From: Sinorhizobium garamanticum
Lineage (GTDB): Bacteria; Pseudomonadota; Alphaproteobacteria; Rhizobiales; Rhizobiaceae
Direction of reading: 5' to 3'
DNA length: 64,000 nt
NCBI RefSeq assembly: GCF_029892065.1
Contig: NZ_CP120374.1
Span: 1,922,001 to 1,986,000, forward strand
Shown here piece by piece: positions 17,351 through 26,149 of the stretch (positions are counted from its first letter, which is position 1; every line of letters starts with the position of its first letter). Made by a program: the position numbers and the translations under genes. Below the pieces are notes generated by a model. That model was not told where the DNA came from and did not search any database. It saw only the letters and a list, made by a program, of their open reading frames with translations.

Positions 17351-18163
17351 TCAGGCCTTGGCTTGCAGGTAAGCCATGCTTTCGCGGAGAGCCTTTGCTG
17401 GATCGGCGAGGTCGTGCACCGACGGCGCGAAGGGCTCGAAGGAAAACGGGCCCTTGTATCCCTGACCGGTGAGGCGCCGGATCTGGCCGGCATTGTCCAG
17501 CCGGTCCTCCGCGTCGACGAGAACGCGATGCGGATCGCGCATATCGGCGACCGTCACCGCCTTGTCACTGACGCCGGAAATATGCACGAGCCCGGTCATA
17601 TCCGGGAAAAAGGCGTTCTCGCCGGCAAGATGGTGATGGAAGGTGTCGTGGACGAGACGGAATGTCGCCTCGCCGCCGACCTCCCGGATCGCCTCGACGG
17701 CTTCGGTCTTGGAGCGCAGAGAGCAGATCTCGAAGCCGAGCGGCTCGACGAGCCCGGTAACGCCTGCCGTTTCCAGCAATGGCTTCAAGGCTTTCAGCGC
17801 GGTCCTGAGGTTTGCCTGGCGCTCGCCGTCCTTCTGGCCGCTGCCATCATTGACCGGCACCAGCACCAGGGCCTTGGCGCCGCAATCACGCGCATAGGAG
17901 ACAAGCGCGCGTGCTTCCGCGTCGCGCTCGTCGTTCCATTCGTTGAAGCGTTGCAGCGCGTTGATCGAGAGGATCGTCAGCCCGTGCTTTTCAGCAAGCG
18001 CCCTCACAGCATCCGGGCGGGTGCCGTCGAGGATCGCGTTGCCGGAAAGATCGTTGCGAATTTCGACCGCGGATATTCCAAGCGACTTGGCGAGCGCGAA
18101 GAATGCATCAAGCGGCAGGCCGGGCGCGGTCATGTGATTGAGGGCGAAGGGAATGGCGGTCAT
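17351..18163 (-). CDS. IolI-like inosose isomerase / sugar-phosphate isomerase-epimerase family
   Basis: TIM-barrel protein of the AP-endonuclease-2 / xylose isomerase-like family, 270 aa from ATG 18163 with GGAGG upstream. The frame continues to 18295 without a good start. It aligns by eye with Bacillus IolI (2-keto-myo-inositol isomerase): SINALQRFNEWND, LVLVPVND, the metal glutamate in LVEPLGFEICS, VHDTFHHHLAGEN and the C-terminal FSFEPFAP. It has its own GGAA-N6-TTCC box and lies upstream of the inositol-type importer on the same strand. It probably acts on an inosose in inositol breakdown. Assignment as IolI is by resemblance, not proof. Confidence 0.72.
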   Translation of the reverse strand: MTAIPFALNHMTAPGLPLDAFFALAKSLGISAVEIRNDLSGNAILDGTRPDAVRALAEKHGLTILSINALQRFNEWNDERDAEARALVSYARDCGAKALVLVPVNDGSGQKDGERQANLRTALKALKPLLETAGVTGLVEPLGFEICSLRSKTEAVEAIREVGGEATFRLVHDTFHHHLAGENAFFPDMTGLVHISGVSDKAVTVADMRDPHRVLVDAEDRLDNAGQIRRLTGQGYKGPFSFEPFAPSVHDLADPAKALRESMAYLQAKA

Positions 18164-18208
18164 TTGGGCGTATCCTCCAGGAATGTTTGGAATGACTTTC
18201 GCCTGATC

Positions 18209-18222
18209 GGAACATTTATTCC
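18209..18222. promoter_or_regulatory. IolR-type box upstream of the IolI-like gene
   Basis: GGAACATTTATTCC matches GGAA-N6-TTCC and lies 46 bases before the isomerase start. It differs from the box at 17271 in only two bases, which suggests that one regulator controls both genes. Confidence 0.65.
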
Positions 18223-18631
18223 ATTTCAGGCCTGGAGCCACATTCATCACTTGGGAGGCGGCAGTCAAAGCGATAGGCGTGCAGCCGGCTTGCATTTCTG
18301 CAAGATTGCATTTTGCTAATGATGGAATTCTGTCATGACAGGCCGGCTGGGATTGCTAGTCAAGTAACGGCATCAAGTCGATGGCGACCATGCTGTTCAC
18401 AGAGCACCACCAACCCGAGCCCCGTCTCCCAAGCCGCCGCAGTCGCCGCTCTGACCGGGCCGGTCGACTTTCTGCCGAATGCAACGCCGTGTGTCAGATG
18501 CGTCGCGGCCTATGCCTTTGGTCGCTTAACGCGACCGCCGGACTGAGCTTCGACAACATTGGCGCTCCGAGGATGGCGATCGCCCGTTTGCGGTTGTAGG
18601 CCGGGACTTGGAGGGGGTGATGTCAGGTTCG
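18223..18631. other. Intergenic stretch between two minus-strand genes, no gene seen
   Basis: About 400 bases without a supported gene. A GGAATTC-centred partial dyad lies near 18322. The short frames on the plus strand have no ribosome site. Confidence 0.4.
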
Positions 18632-19654
18632 TCACCGGGCAGCCTCAGCGAACGACACAAGCCGCCCGGTCTCTTCATCCCACAGAACAAGCTTCACGCA
18701 CCGAAAACTGTCCATGATGGAAATGCGACCGATTTCGCCCAGCTCTGGATGATCGCGCAGGACTTCCGGAAGACGGTAGTAGGGCACCCTGCTGGATAGG
18801 TGATGGACGTGATGAATACCGATGTTCCCGGTTATCCACCGCAAAATCGGCGGCAAATCATAGTGCGATGCGCCGTGAATAGCAGCATGGGCAAACTGCC
18901 ATTGCGGCGGCTTTGACCAGTGCGTTTCTTCAAATTGATGCTGAACGTAAAAGAGCCAGACACCTGCGGCGCCGGCCAACAGAACGATCGACAGGTGGAC
19001 CAGCAAAAACGGGACCAATCCAACAGCCCATATCAGCAGGGCTGCCAATATCGTGACCGCCACATTGGTCATCATCGTCGAAACCCATGGCAAGGCTCCG
19101 GAGCGCATCATGCCGAAGGGCAGGCGCTGCTTAAACAGGAAGAGCCATGCTGGACCAATGCCAAACATCACAAGCGGATGCCGGTACAGACGGTAACCTA
19201 GACGTCCCCATCGCGATAGCGCGTTGTATTCAGACACCGTCAGCGTTGAAATATCGCCGACACCGCGCTCGTTCAGGTTTCCGGCGGATGCATGATGCTC
19301 CGCATGCGCACGCCGCCAATAGTCATAGGGAGTAAGTGTCAAAATGCCAATCAACCGTCCTATCCAATCGTCGAGGCGGCGGCGGGCAAAAAACGAACCG
19401 TGTCCGCAATCATGCTGAATCATGAACAGGCGAAGCAAGAACCCGGCTGCGGGGACGATCAGGACCAGCCCAAACCAGAAGCCGTAGTGAACAGCCGCCC
19501 AGGAGCAAGCCCACAGCATTGCGAAGGGAATGACCGTAATGGCGAGTTCGAATGAACTTCGACCGGCACGGGGTTGGCGATAATTCGCAAGGATTTTGAG
19601 CCAGGCTTTCTCGCCGTGGTGGTTTGCAGGCCCGAAGGCAGTCGCTGAGTTCAT
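18632..19654 (-). CDS. Membrane fatty-acid desaturase-type enzyme
   Basis: Integral membrane di-iron enzyme, 340 aa. All three histidine boxes are present: HDCGHGS near residue 79, HAEHHAS near 115 and HHVHHLS near 290. Hydrophobic spans lie near 42-80 and 180-225. The family introduces a double bond or hydroxyl group into acyl lipids with oxygen and an electron carrier. No ferredoxin or reductase gene adjoins it. DesA/omega-6-like proteins of rhizobia have this size. The exact lipid substrate is unknown. Confidence 0.85.
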   Translation of the reverse strand: MNSATAFGPANHHGEKAWLKILANYRQPRAGRSSFELAITVIPFAMLWACSWAAVHYGFWFGLVLIVPAAGFLLRLFMIQHDCGHGSFFARRRLDDWIGRLIGILTLTPYDYWRRAHAEHHASAGNLNERGVGDISTLTVSEYNALSRWGRLGYRLYRHPLVMFGIGPAWLFLFKQRLPFGMMRSGALPWVSTMMTNVAVTILAALLIWAVGLVPFLLVHLSIVLLAGAAGVWLFYVQHQFEETHWSKPPQWQFAHAAIHGASHYDLPPILRWITGNIGIHHVHHLSSRVPYYRLPEVLRDHPELGEIGRISIMDSFRCVKLVLWDEETGRLVSFAEAAR

Positions 19655-20286
19655 TCCCGTGAATTGCTTTCTTGTTGTTCAATGCTGCGGCGTATTGGAG
19701 ATGAGCTTTCACTCTAAGGCAGCTGAAACATTCCTGATCGCGCCTCAGCAGCAACGGGGATTATATGAATCAGTCGAACTAAGATAGCCTCCAGACATAG
19801 GACAAAATGACCAGTGCGCCGAAAATTCGCGGTCCAAGGAGGATCGTGCCGCGCGGCTGCAATGGTCGTGAGGTTTCGTTTGGGGGTATGTCGGCGCCGG
19901 CGGACATGCGTGCCTCCTGTGAAGTGAAGCAGCATTATCGGACCCCAAATAAGAGGTCTGAAAAGGTGGGACAGCGATCTGCTAAGCGATGAAATCCATT
20001 GAGCTGAGTTTTCACCCAACTTTGCAGTAAGGTTTCATCGTGACCCGACAGCAGGAGAGCCTTAAAACAACAGCCGATTTCCTCGTCGGCAGGTTTCAAG
20101 AAGGATTGAGCGATCCTGATGCCTTGCTTGCTGAAACGGAGAAGCACCGGGGTGGTCGGCGCCCCGCCGAGACGAGGGCGGCCAGCCTTGAATCTCAATC
20201 GCGAGGACCGCAGACCTGCCTCATGACGCGACAACGCCAGCGTTGTGCGTCTCATCAGGCGCACAAAGCTGCGACATTTTGCTTCG
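19655..20286. other. 630-base stretch without a clearly supported gene
   Basis: Holds the desaturase promoter side and weak short frames. One of them, GTG 20040 to about 20175, encodes a stretch (FLVGRFQEGLSDPDALL) that resembles the small gene at 21229 and may be a decayed copy. Otherwise nothing is supported. Confidence 0.4.
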
Positions 20287-20331
20287 CTGCATGCGGTCGT
20301 CCTTGAATCGACTCCGATTTAAGGAATGCAG
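20287..20331. repeat. RIME-like fragment (second palindrome only, degenerate)
   Basis: Starts CTGCATG and ends AAGGAATGCAG, with the core CCTTGAATCG...CGATTTAAGG. Only the second palindrome of the element is present and it carries mismatches. Confidence 0.6.
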
Positions 20332-20353
20332 TAGCGGCTAGATGTTTGCGATC

Positions 20354-20695
20354 TCAGGACAATGTGCGGCTGCAGCTCGTTCCGACCTTGCTGACGATGT
20401 CCGCAGGAACTTGAATATCGGCCAATATCAACGCCACGAGCTCATCGCGCTTCGCACGATTGTCATAGCCTTTCAAAGCTGCAAGGTCCGTGCTGCTGGC
20501 GGTAGCCATTCGTCCCGCGGCACTTGAGCAGACGCCTGTCAACGCATCCACTCTGGCCGTCTCCGCCGCAATTGTGCTGGCACTGGTTGTCGTGACCCAT
20601 CCAGCATTGAAAGCGATGATCGGCGCGGCAAAGGCCCCTACGACAAAACCAATCGCATAGGGTTTTGTCCGTTCAAGGATTTGATCGAATGTCAT
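20354..20695 (-). CDS. Small protein with one membrane segment, function unknown
   Basis: 113 aa from ATG 20695, with AGAGGGA nine bases upstream. Residues 1-12 are polar (MTFDQILERTKP). A hydrophobic segment, YAIGFVVGAFAAPIIAFNAGW, spans about 13-33, followed by a soluble Ala/Thr-rich tail with two cysteines (near 54 and the C-terminus) that could form a disulfide if the tail is periplasmic. No family recognised with certainty. Similar short membrane-anchored proteins are common in rhizobia. Next to an AT-rich patch that serves as its upstream region. Confidence 0.65.
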   Translation of the reverse strand: MTFDQILERTKPYAIGFVVGAFAAPIIAFNAGWVTTTSASTIAAETARVDALTGVCSSAAGRMATASSTDLAALKGYDNRAKRDELVALILADIQVPADIVSKVGTSCSRTLS

Positions 20696-20799
20696 GATTT
20701 CATTCCCTCTAATCAGGTTGATTATCGGGATCGTTGCGGGCCCGCGCTCGGACCATGAGCCAATGGCAATCCAGATTTTTGATCCTGCGCTATAAAACA

Positions 20800-21005
20800 T
20801 TTAATGTAAACAACCAATCCGCAATGTTTGCAGAAAAATATATTTTATATATTGATCTCGCGTGTTGCGCTACGTTTGCGATTTTTTATTGTGCCTATAG
20901 GTAGAAAATCAACGCACGCTCGCAGCTTATTTTTTTAGTAAATGGCTTATCGACCTAAAATAGCTTGGTAAGTCAGCGATTGTCAGGTAGAAGTTAAAAA
21001 TCGTT
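20800..21005. other. AT-rich intergenic patch
   Basis: About 200 bases with long A/T runs (for example AAAAATATATTTTATATATT near 20833), strongly unlike the GC-rich neighbours. No gene is supported in it. The 21006-21228 part that follows is of normal composition and also empty. Confidence 0.6.
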
Positions 21006-21228
21006 CTTAGGCTAGCTTGGCTTTTTTGCTTCGCCCGAAGCTCTAGCCCCGCCAAACGCACCCATCATCGATCCTTCAAGCACAGCAGGCTGCTGTGACA
21101 TCTCATCGGCATGAGAATGTGAAGGAAATCTGCGGCCGACGGCGATCGCGCCGCGCTCTTGTTCTGAACAGAAAGAGCTAAGCGCTCCAGCGGCGCCAGA
21201 AATATCCGAGAGGTGAAAGGAGGTTCTT

Positions 21229-21471
21229 ATGCGCGGGTTCCCCGATGATATCGTGGCTGCACTGAGCAAGGCTGAAATTGAGGTGCTCCGGCGCGTATTT
21301 GAAGCGATCTGCGCCAGGTACGGAATATCGCGGCAGGGCCAACAAATTCAACGGCTGGCGCAATTCCTCATGAGCGAGTTCCGCCGCGGGCCATTGGATG
21401 AAGAGGCGCTGTTGACCGCCGCTCACGAGTTTTGCCGCGAACAGGAACGGGAACCTGGCGGCGCAGAATAG
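21229..21471 (+). CDS. Small conserved-looking hypothetical protein
   Basis: 80 aa, preceded by a near-perfect ribosome site (AAAGGAGG, five bases before ATG). The predicted protein is helical and charged (LSKAEIEVLRRVFEAICARYGIS, written here in part, then RLAQFLMSEFRRGPLDEEALL). It has no membrane segment or signal peptide. No function is assigned. A possible decayed relative lies at 20040. It is followed 68 bases later by a tiny membrane-protein frame on the same strand. Confidence 0.7.
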   Translation: MRGFPDDIVAALSKAEIEVLRRVFEAICARYGISRQGQQIQRLAQFLMSEFRRGPLDEEALLTAAHEFCREQEREPGGAE

Positions 21472-21539
21472 GCGATGCCCCGGCCTCGTAGCAGGGCCAG
21501 CGGCTGCCGGTCGCAAAGCAAAAAAGAAAAGGGAGAGAA

Positions 21540-21665
21540 ATGATGAAATCGCATATCGGACGTTTCGGATATCAGTTCAGGCTTGTTGACTTCATGGTGC
21601 GATCGTCACTCGTAGTTTCGCTCCTGGTGATAGGGTATGTCACCTTCTACGGAGTTTTCTGGTAG
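21540..21665 (+). CDS. 41-aa single-span membrane microprotein (candidate)
   Basis: Begins with tandem ATG codons after GGGAGAG. It encodes MMKSHIGRFGYQFRLVDF, then a hydrophobic stretch with small residues (SSLVVSLLVIGYVTFYGVFW, residues 22-41), and stops right after the span. A basic amphipathic N-terminus followed by one C-terminal helix is a common plan for small inner-membrane peptides. It lies in line after the 80-aa gene. Not testable here beyond ribosome site and composition. Confidence 0.55.
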   Translation: MMKSHIGRFGYQFRLVDFMVRSSLVVSLLVIGYVTFYGVFW

Positions 21666-21736
21666 TCGTCAGCGCAACGGGAGCCAGCGGGCCTAGCGGG
21701 TAATCGTTCGGCCTCCTCAATCAATTCTCCTTGGGT

Positions 21737-22624
21737 TCACTTGATCCCATTCGCTTCGGCGATGAAATCAGAGAGCATCGGGACATAGTCTTCGCCGTGG
21801 CCGGTACCGACGGCCTGCGCGAAGGAATTGCGGACAGCCGCGCCAATCGGATTGGCGGCGCCCGACGCATTGGCGAAGGCCGCGAGATAGCTCATGTCCT
21901 TGAAGGCGTTGCGGATGGCGAATTTGTGCGCATTCGGGTCGCGTTCCAGCACCCAGCGGAAGAAGGTCTGGTAGAACGGGCAATCCATCCGCCCGCCGCG
22001 GATGACGCTGTCGAAGACATTTGGGGTGAGGCCGGCCTTCTTGCCGAGCATCAAAGCCTCGGAATAGAGCGCGGCGTAGCCCATCGCCAGGAAGTTGTTG
22101 AGGAGCTTCATCGTGTGGCCGGTGCCGGTCGGGCCGGTATGGACGATGCGGCCGGCGAAGCATTCGAGCACCGGCCAGACACGCTGGACATCGTCGTCAG
22201 CGCCGCCGACCATGACATCGAGCGTGCCGGCGGCGGCATCGGCCGGCGTGCGGCTGAGCGGCGCGTCGAGGAGCGTGATGCCTTTTCGGGCCAGATCCTC
22301 GGCGAGTTTCGTTGTGACGGAGGGATCGGAGGTGGAGCAGTCGACGATGGTGAGCGGCTTGTCCGCGGCTGTGATACCGTCCGCGCCTTCGACGATCGAC
22401 AGCACCTCTGGGGAGCCGGTGACGCAAAGGACGATGATGTCGCATCGCTCCGCCATCTCGCGCGGCGTTTTGACTTCCGTCGCGCCCTCGGCGAGGAGCG
22501 CCTCGACCGGCGCCCGATTGCGATGCGCCATAACCGCAAGCGGCCAGCCCTTCTTCACGATGTTCGTCGCCATGCCCTGACCCATCAGCCCGAGCCCGAT
22601 GAAACCCACATTCGCCTTCGTCAT
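21737..22624 (-). CDS. 3-hydroxyisobutyrate dehydrogenase-family oxidoreductase
   Basis: NAD(P)-dependent beta-hydroxyacid dehydrogenase, 295 aa. Residues 6-15 hold the Rossmann motif GFIGLGLMGQGMA. The substrate loop DAPLSRTPADAAAGTLDVMVGG (near 120) and the catalytic lysine in GHTMKLLNNFLAMGY (near 172) follow. The family includes 3-hydroxyisobutyrate, tartronate semialdehyde and L-threonate dehydrogenases. Neighbours on both sides are unrelated, so the substrate remains open. It stands alone on the minus strand. Confidence 0.85.
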   Translation of the reverse strand: MTKANVGFIGLGLMGQGMATNIVKKGWPLAVMAHRNRAPVEALLAEGATEVKTPREMAERCDIIVLCVTGSPEVLSIVEGADGITAADKPLTIVDCSTSDPSVTTKLAEDLARKGITLLDAPLSRTPADAAAGTLDVMVGGADDDVQRVWPVLECFAGRIVHTGPTGTGHTMKLLNNFLAMGYAALYSEALMLGKKAGLTPNVFDSVIRGGRMDCPFYQTFFRWVLERDPNAHKFAIRNAFKDMSYLAAFANASGAANPIGAAVRNSFAQAVGTGHGEDYVPMLSDFIAEANGIK

Positions 22625-22743
22625 TGGTCGCCTCCCTGCCGTTGGTCATGTCCGGTCGTCGCTATCCTGCACGATTGAGCACGCATCGCCAAACAAAACA
22701 AAGATGTAGCGTCTTGCATGAACTCGTTTGAACGCGACGCGTT

Positions 22744-23517
22744 TTAATCCCGCAGCGTGATCCACACGGGTGCGTGGTCGCTTGCGCCATCGACGCCGCG
22801 AACGTCTCGGTCGATACCTGCACCATTCAGTCGGCGTGTGAGCTTCCGGCTCAAGAGAACATGGTCGAGACGCAGTCCGGCGTCGCGCTGCCAGCGGTTC
22901 CGGCGGTAGTCCCAGAACGTGAAGAGCTGTTCCTCCGGATAAATCTTGCGGAGGGCGTCCAGCCAGCCCTGGTCGAGAAGGCGCCGGAAGGCGGCGCGGC
23001 TTTCGGGTTGGACGAGGGCGTTGTCGTCGTAGGAGCGGGTCGGGTAGATGTCGCGCGGCTCGGGCACCACGTTGTAGTCGCCGGCAAGCACCACCGGCAG
23101 ACCGGTCGCCAGCAGTTCGGCAGCATGCAATCTCAGGAGTTCGTGCCAAGCCAGTTTGTAGCCGAATTTCGGTCCGGGCTGCGGATTGCCGTTGGGGGCG
23201 TAGAGCGAGGCGATCAGAATGCCGTTTACCGCCGCTTCGATGTACCGGCTTTGCGTGTCAGCCGGATCACCGGGCAACTCGGCCCGGGTCAGGATCGGCT
23301 CGCTGTCGCGCGCCAGGATCGCAACGCCGTTCCAGGCCGCCTGTCCGCGCCAGACGGCACCATAGCCGGCCGCCTCGATTGCAGTCTTCGGGAATTGGCT
23401 GTCCGTCGCCTTGAGTTCCTGCAAGCAGACGACGTCTGGTTCGGCCGTGGCGAGCCAGTCGAGCAGGACTTCGAGCCGACGGTTGACGCCATTGATGTTG
23501 AAGGTCGCGATCTTCAT
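22744..23517 (-). CDS. xthA: Exonuclease III / AP endonuclease family protein
   Basis: Metal-dependent DNA repair enzyme, 257 aa from ATG 23517. Twelve extra upstream codons have no support. Landmarks are FNINGVNRR (residues 6-14), LQELKATDSQFP with the metal-binding glutamate (near 35), GDYNVVPEPRDI (near 148) and the catalytic C-terminal SDHAPVWI. It removes abasic sites or 3'-blocking groups. The stop of the hydrolase gene lies four bases upstream of the start, so it is the distal gene of the hydrolase-TPR-Ku run, suggesting co-expression with end joining. Rhizobia usually have several paralogues. Confidence 0.88.
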   Translation of the reverse strand: MKIATFNINGVNRRLEVLLDWLATAEPDVVCLQELKATDSQFPKTAIEAAGYGAVWRGQAAWNGVAILARDSEPILTRAELPGDPADTQSRYIEAAVNGILIASLYAPNGNPQPGPKFGYKLAWHELLRLHAAELLATGLPVVLAGDYNVVPEPRDIYPTRSYDDNALVQPESRAAFRRLLDQGWLDALRKIYPEEQLFTFWDYRRNRWQRDAGLRLDHVLLSRKLTRRLNGAGIDRDVRGVDGASDHAPVWITLRD

Positions 23518-23521
23518 GCGC

Positions 23522-24163
23522 TCAGCGCACCAGCCGGCCGATCCAGGCGGCAACTGCTTCGGACACCGTCTTCAGATGGTCGGCAGCGGAAAAGCCCGAT
23601 ACGCTCTTGCGCGGTTTGAGGTCGTGGTCGCCATCCTCGAGCCACAAAATTTCGATCGCCTCGGAGAGCGTATAGCCGGCGACGTCCTCGCGGGTGCCGA
23701 ACTCGTCGCGTGTTCCCTGGCAGATCAATGTCGGCGTCTTCAGGTCGGCGAGATGCTTCGTGCGAAGCTGCTCCGGCTTGGCCGGTGGATGAAACGGGTA
23801 GCCGAGGCAAAGCAGCCCGGCGATTTTTCCGCTCGAGTGAAGGTCGTCGGCAATCATGCTGGCAACGCGCCCTCCCATCGACTTGCCGCCGATGACGAGC
23901 GGGCCGGTCGCGCCGAGCGCGGCGACGGCGGCTTCGTATTCGGGCTTCAGCGTCTCGGCCCGCGGCGGGGGCTTGCGGCCTTCCGAGGTCCGACGAGCCG
24001 CCATGTAAGCGAACTCAAAACGGGCGACGCGAAAGCCGGCGTCGGCAAGGGCCTTCGCGGTCGCGGTCATCGAGGTCGAATCCATCGGTGCGCCTGCGCC
24101 GTGCGCCAGCAGAATGGTGACTGCGGCGTCGTCCGGTCCGTCGAACAGGAATTTTTCGCCCAT
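23522..24163 (-). CDS. Alpha/beta hydrolase (KANL3/Tex30-like family)
   Basis: 213 aa from ATG 24163. A strand and oxyanion region, ILLAHGAGAPMDS, near residue 19 is followed by the nucleophile motif GGKSMGGR (Ser near 95), an acidic residue in CQGTRDEFG (near 150) and the histidine in EDGDHDLKPRK (near 177), a complete triad. The start lies two bases before the TPR gene's stop, so these are adjacent in one run. The substrate is unknown. Its place in a repair operon is unexplained. Confidence 0.8.
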   Translation of the reverse strand: MGEKFLFDGPDDAAVTILLAHGAGAPMDSTSMTATAKALADAGFRVARFEFAYMAARRTSEGRKPPPRAETLKPEYEAAVAALGATGPLVIGGKSMGGRVASMIADDLHSSGKIAGLLCLGYPFHPPAKPEQLRTKHLADLKTPTLICQGTRDEFGTREDVAGYTLSEAIEILWLEDGDHDLKPRKSVSGFSAADHLKTVSEAVAAWIGRLVR

Positions 24164-24164
24164 T

Positions 24165-25250
24165 TCAGCCAGCCGTCCTTGGAAGGAGATGGAGGTCGAC
24201 GAACTGCACGCCGCGTTCGGCAGCCCGTGCCCACTCGGAATCCTTGTCGAGCTCGAGATAACGCCTCCACCAGCGTCGCGCCTTGGCGAGATTGTCCGCG
24301 TCGAATTCGAGTTTCGCCAGGTTGAAGACAGCGTCGGCATAGTCGCCGTCGAATTCGATGGCTTTTTGCAGATATCGGCGCGCAGCATCGATCCGCCCGC
24401 GTTCGCTCATGAGCCCGGCAAGGTTGAACCAGGCCTCGACGAAGCTCGCGTCAAGCTTGAGCGCGCGTATGTAATCATGTGCCGCTTCCACCTGTCGGCC
24501 CGCTGCTTTCAGGCAGTTCGCGCGGTTGAAGGCGGCGACGGAGTCCGTCGGATCGATGGCGAGACAGCGCTGATAGAGTGCGGCTGCTTCGTCATAGAGC
24601 CCTTCTTCCTCGGCGACTTCCGCCCGAACGAAGAGGTCCTCAAGCTCCGCATCGCTGGACGTTCCAAGATCGAACAATAACTGGCCGTCGAGTTCGCTGA
24701 GGCCCTCGGCGCGGCGAGCGTAGATCGTGTCCGCTCCTTCGTGATGGAGCGAGAGCGCGGTGAGCGCCGCCACGGATCCCGAGCGGTGCACTGACCGTGC
24801 GATCGCACTCCAGCTGGCGCCGCTCTCGACCAGGCCGGCATATTTCCGGGCGAGGATCAGGTCGCGGAAGGAATAGGGTTCGCTGTCATGCTCGAAGGCG
24901 TCGAACAGCGAAAGTAGGTCGAAGGTGCGTGCCGCAAGCCGCGATTGATCGAGCAGCGACTGCCGCGTCAAGGCCGAGGCTTCAGGTGCGGTCATCAGTC
25001 CCAGCAGCCTAAGAAAGCCGTTCTCGCTAAGAGGACGTCTGTTTTGGCGTATCTCGGAGTCAAACCGGGCTTCGATCTCCGCCTCGCCCGCCTTTGAAAG
25101 CAGGCTGCGGCCGAAGACGAGGTGCGATGTCTGGCGTGTGATGCCGCGCCTCAGGTGGCCGAACTGCCGTTCGACCTCGCGCGCCGCCAATCGGCGGGGG
25201 AACGCGGCAAGTGCGCCGACGATGCCGAATGTCTGCCCTGCAACCGCCAT
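24165..25250 (-). CDS. TPR protein with possible BRCT-like and MerR-like N-terminal regions, in the Ku operon
   Basis: 361 aa. Residues 5-50 (VGALAAFPRRLAAREVERQ, then TRQTSHLVFGRSLLSK) read like a BRCT repeat. Residues about 125-160 (YSFRDLILARKYAGLVESG, then ASWSAIARSV) read like a MerR-type helix-turn-helix. Residues about 205-345 hold three to four TPR units (EGLYDEAAALYQRCLAIDP, AGRQVEAAHDYIRALKLD, RIDAARRYLQKAIEFDGDYA, and a fourth). Its start overlaps the Ku stop by one base, so it is translated with Ku. A role in end joining is inferred. The BRCT and MerR calls are by eye. Confidence 0.75.
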   Translation of the reverse strand: MAVAGQTFGIVGALAAFPRRLAAREVERQFGHLRRGITRQTSHLVFGRSLLSKAGEAEIEARFDSEIRQNRRPLSENGFLRLLGLMTAPEASALTRQSLLDQSRLAARTFDLLSLFDAFEHDSEPYSFRDLILARKYAGLVESGASWSAIARSVHRSGSVAALTALSLHHEGADTIYARRAEGLSELDGQLLFDLGTSSDAELEDLFVRAEVAEEEGLYDEAAALYQRCLAIDPTDSVAAFNRANCLKAAGRQVEAAHDYIRALKLDASFVEAWFNLAGLMSERGRIDAARRYLQKAIEFDGDYADAVFNLAKLEFDADNLAKARRWWRRYLELDKDSEWARAAERGVQFVDLHLLPRTAG

Positions 25251-26122
25251 CAGACTTTTTTCTTGGCCGCCGGCTTGCCGCTGGTCGTTGCTGGCTTCGC
25301 CGTTCGCTTGGCCGCCGGCTCGGCCTTGGGCTTGCTCTTGGCGGGCGGTTTCGATTGAGAAAGGCTCGCCTTCAGAGCATCCATGAGATTGATGACGTTG
25401 CCGCGCTCGGGCGCCGCCGCAATGATCGGCTTGTGGCCCTTGAGCTTCTCGCGGATCATCTGCATCAGCGCGATCTCGTAGCGATCCTCGTAATTCTTGG
25501 GATCGAAGGTCGTGAGCTTCTGCTCGATGAGCGCTTCGGCAAGCTGCAGCATTTCAGGGTCAGGGTTTCCGACCGGAATATTGCCGAAATACTCCGCGGT
25601 GCCGCGCACCTCGTTCGGGTTCCGGAGCGTGCAGACGAACATGCCGGTCTCACGCGGACCAATGGTAATCACCCGTTCGCGGCTGGAAAGCACGAGGCGC
25701 GCGATCGCCAGCTTGCCGGACTTTCGCAACGCTTCGCGCAACACGATGAAGGTTTCCTCCGCCATCGCGCCGTCCGGTGCAAGATAATAGGGCGCATCCT
25801 GGTAGATGACGTCCACCGATCCTTCGTCGACGAACGCCTCGATGTTCATCGTGTGGTTGGATTCGATCTTGACGCTTTCGAGATCGGCATCCTCGATGAT
25901 GATGTATTTCTTGTCCTCGTACTCGTAGCCCTTCACCAGATCGGACCGCTCGACCAGCCCGAGCTCCGGATCCACCGGCTTCATGTTGATCCGGTTGTGG
26001 GTCTTCTTGTGAAGCTGGTTGAAGGTGATGCGTTCACTTGAACTGGTGGCTGGGTAAAGCCTGACGGGACAACTTACGAGACTAAGCCTGAGATAACCTT
26101 TCCAACTTGCCCTGGGCGCCAT
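25250..26122 (-). CDS. ku: Ku homodimer protein of non-homologous end joining
   Basis: Bacterial Ku, 290 aa. The core begins MAPRASWKGYLRLSLVSCPVRL, followed by INMKPVDPELGLVERSDLVKGYEYEDKKYIII (landmarks near residues 45-75), the bridge MNIEAFVDEGSVD, and ALMQMIREKLKGHKP near 220. The C-terminus (about 250-290) is a Lys/Ala/Pro-rich tail that likely binds DNA or LigD. Ku holds broken ends and recruits LigD. It reads in the same direction as ligD, which ends 28 bases upstream of it. Confidence 0.95.
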   Translation of the reverse strand: MAPRASWKGYLRLSLVSCPVRLYPATSSSERITFNQLHKKTHNRINMKPVDPELGLVERSDLVKGYEYEDKKYIIIEDADLESVKIESNHTMNIEAFVDEGSVDVIYQDAPYYLAPDGAMAEETFIVLREALRKSGKLAIARLVLSSRERVITIGPRETGMFVCTLRNPNEVRGTAEYFGNIPVGNPDPEMLQLAEALIEQKLTTFDPKNYEDRYEIALMQMIREKLKGHKPIIAAAPERGNVINLMDALKASLSQSKPPAKSKPKAEPAAKRTAKPATTSGKPAAKKKV

Positions 26123-26149
26123 GATCGTCTCCTGCGCGGCAACACGAAA

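Noticed and set aside
19807..19992. 61-codon frame after AGGACAAA
   Set aside because: Composition is Arg/Pro-rich without structure and no supporting neighbour or family.
20040..20306. Open frame of 88 codons, GTG start
   Set aside because: Weak ribosome site, low-complexity C-terminal half that runs into a RIME fragment; kept only as a possible decayed copy.
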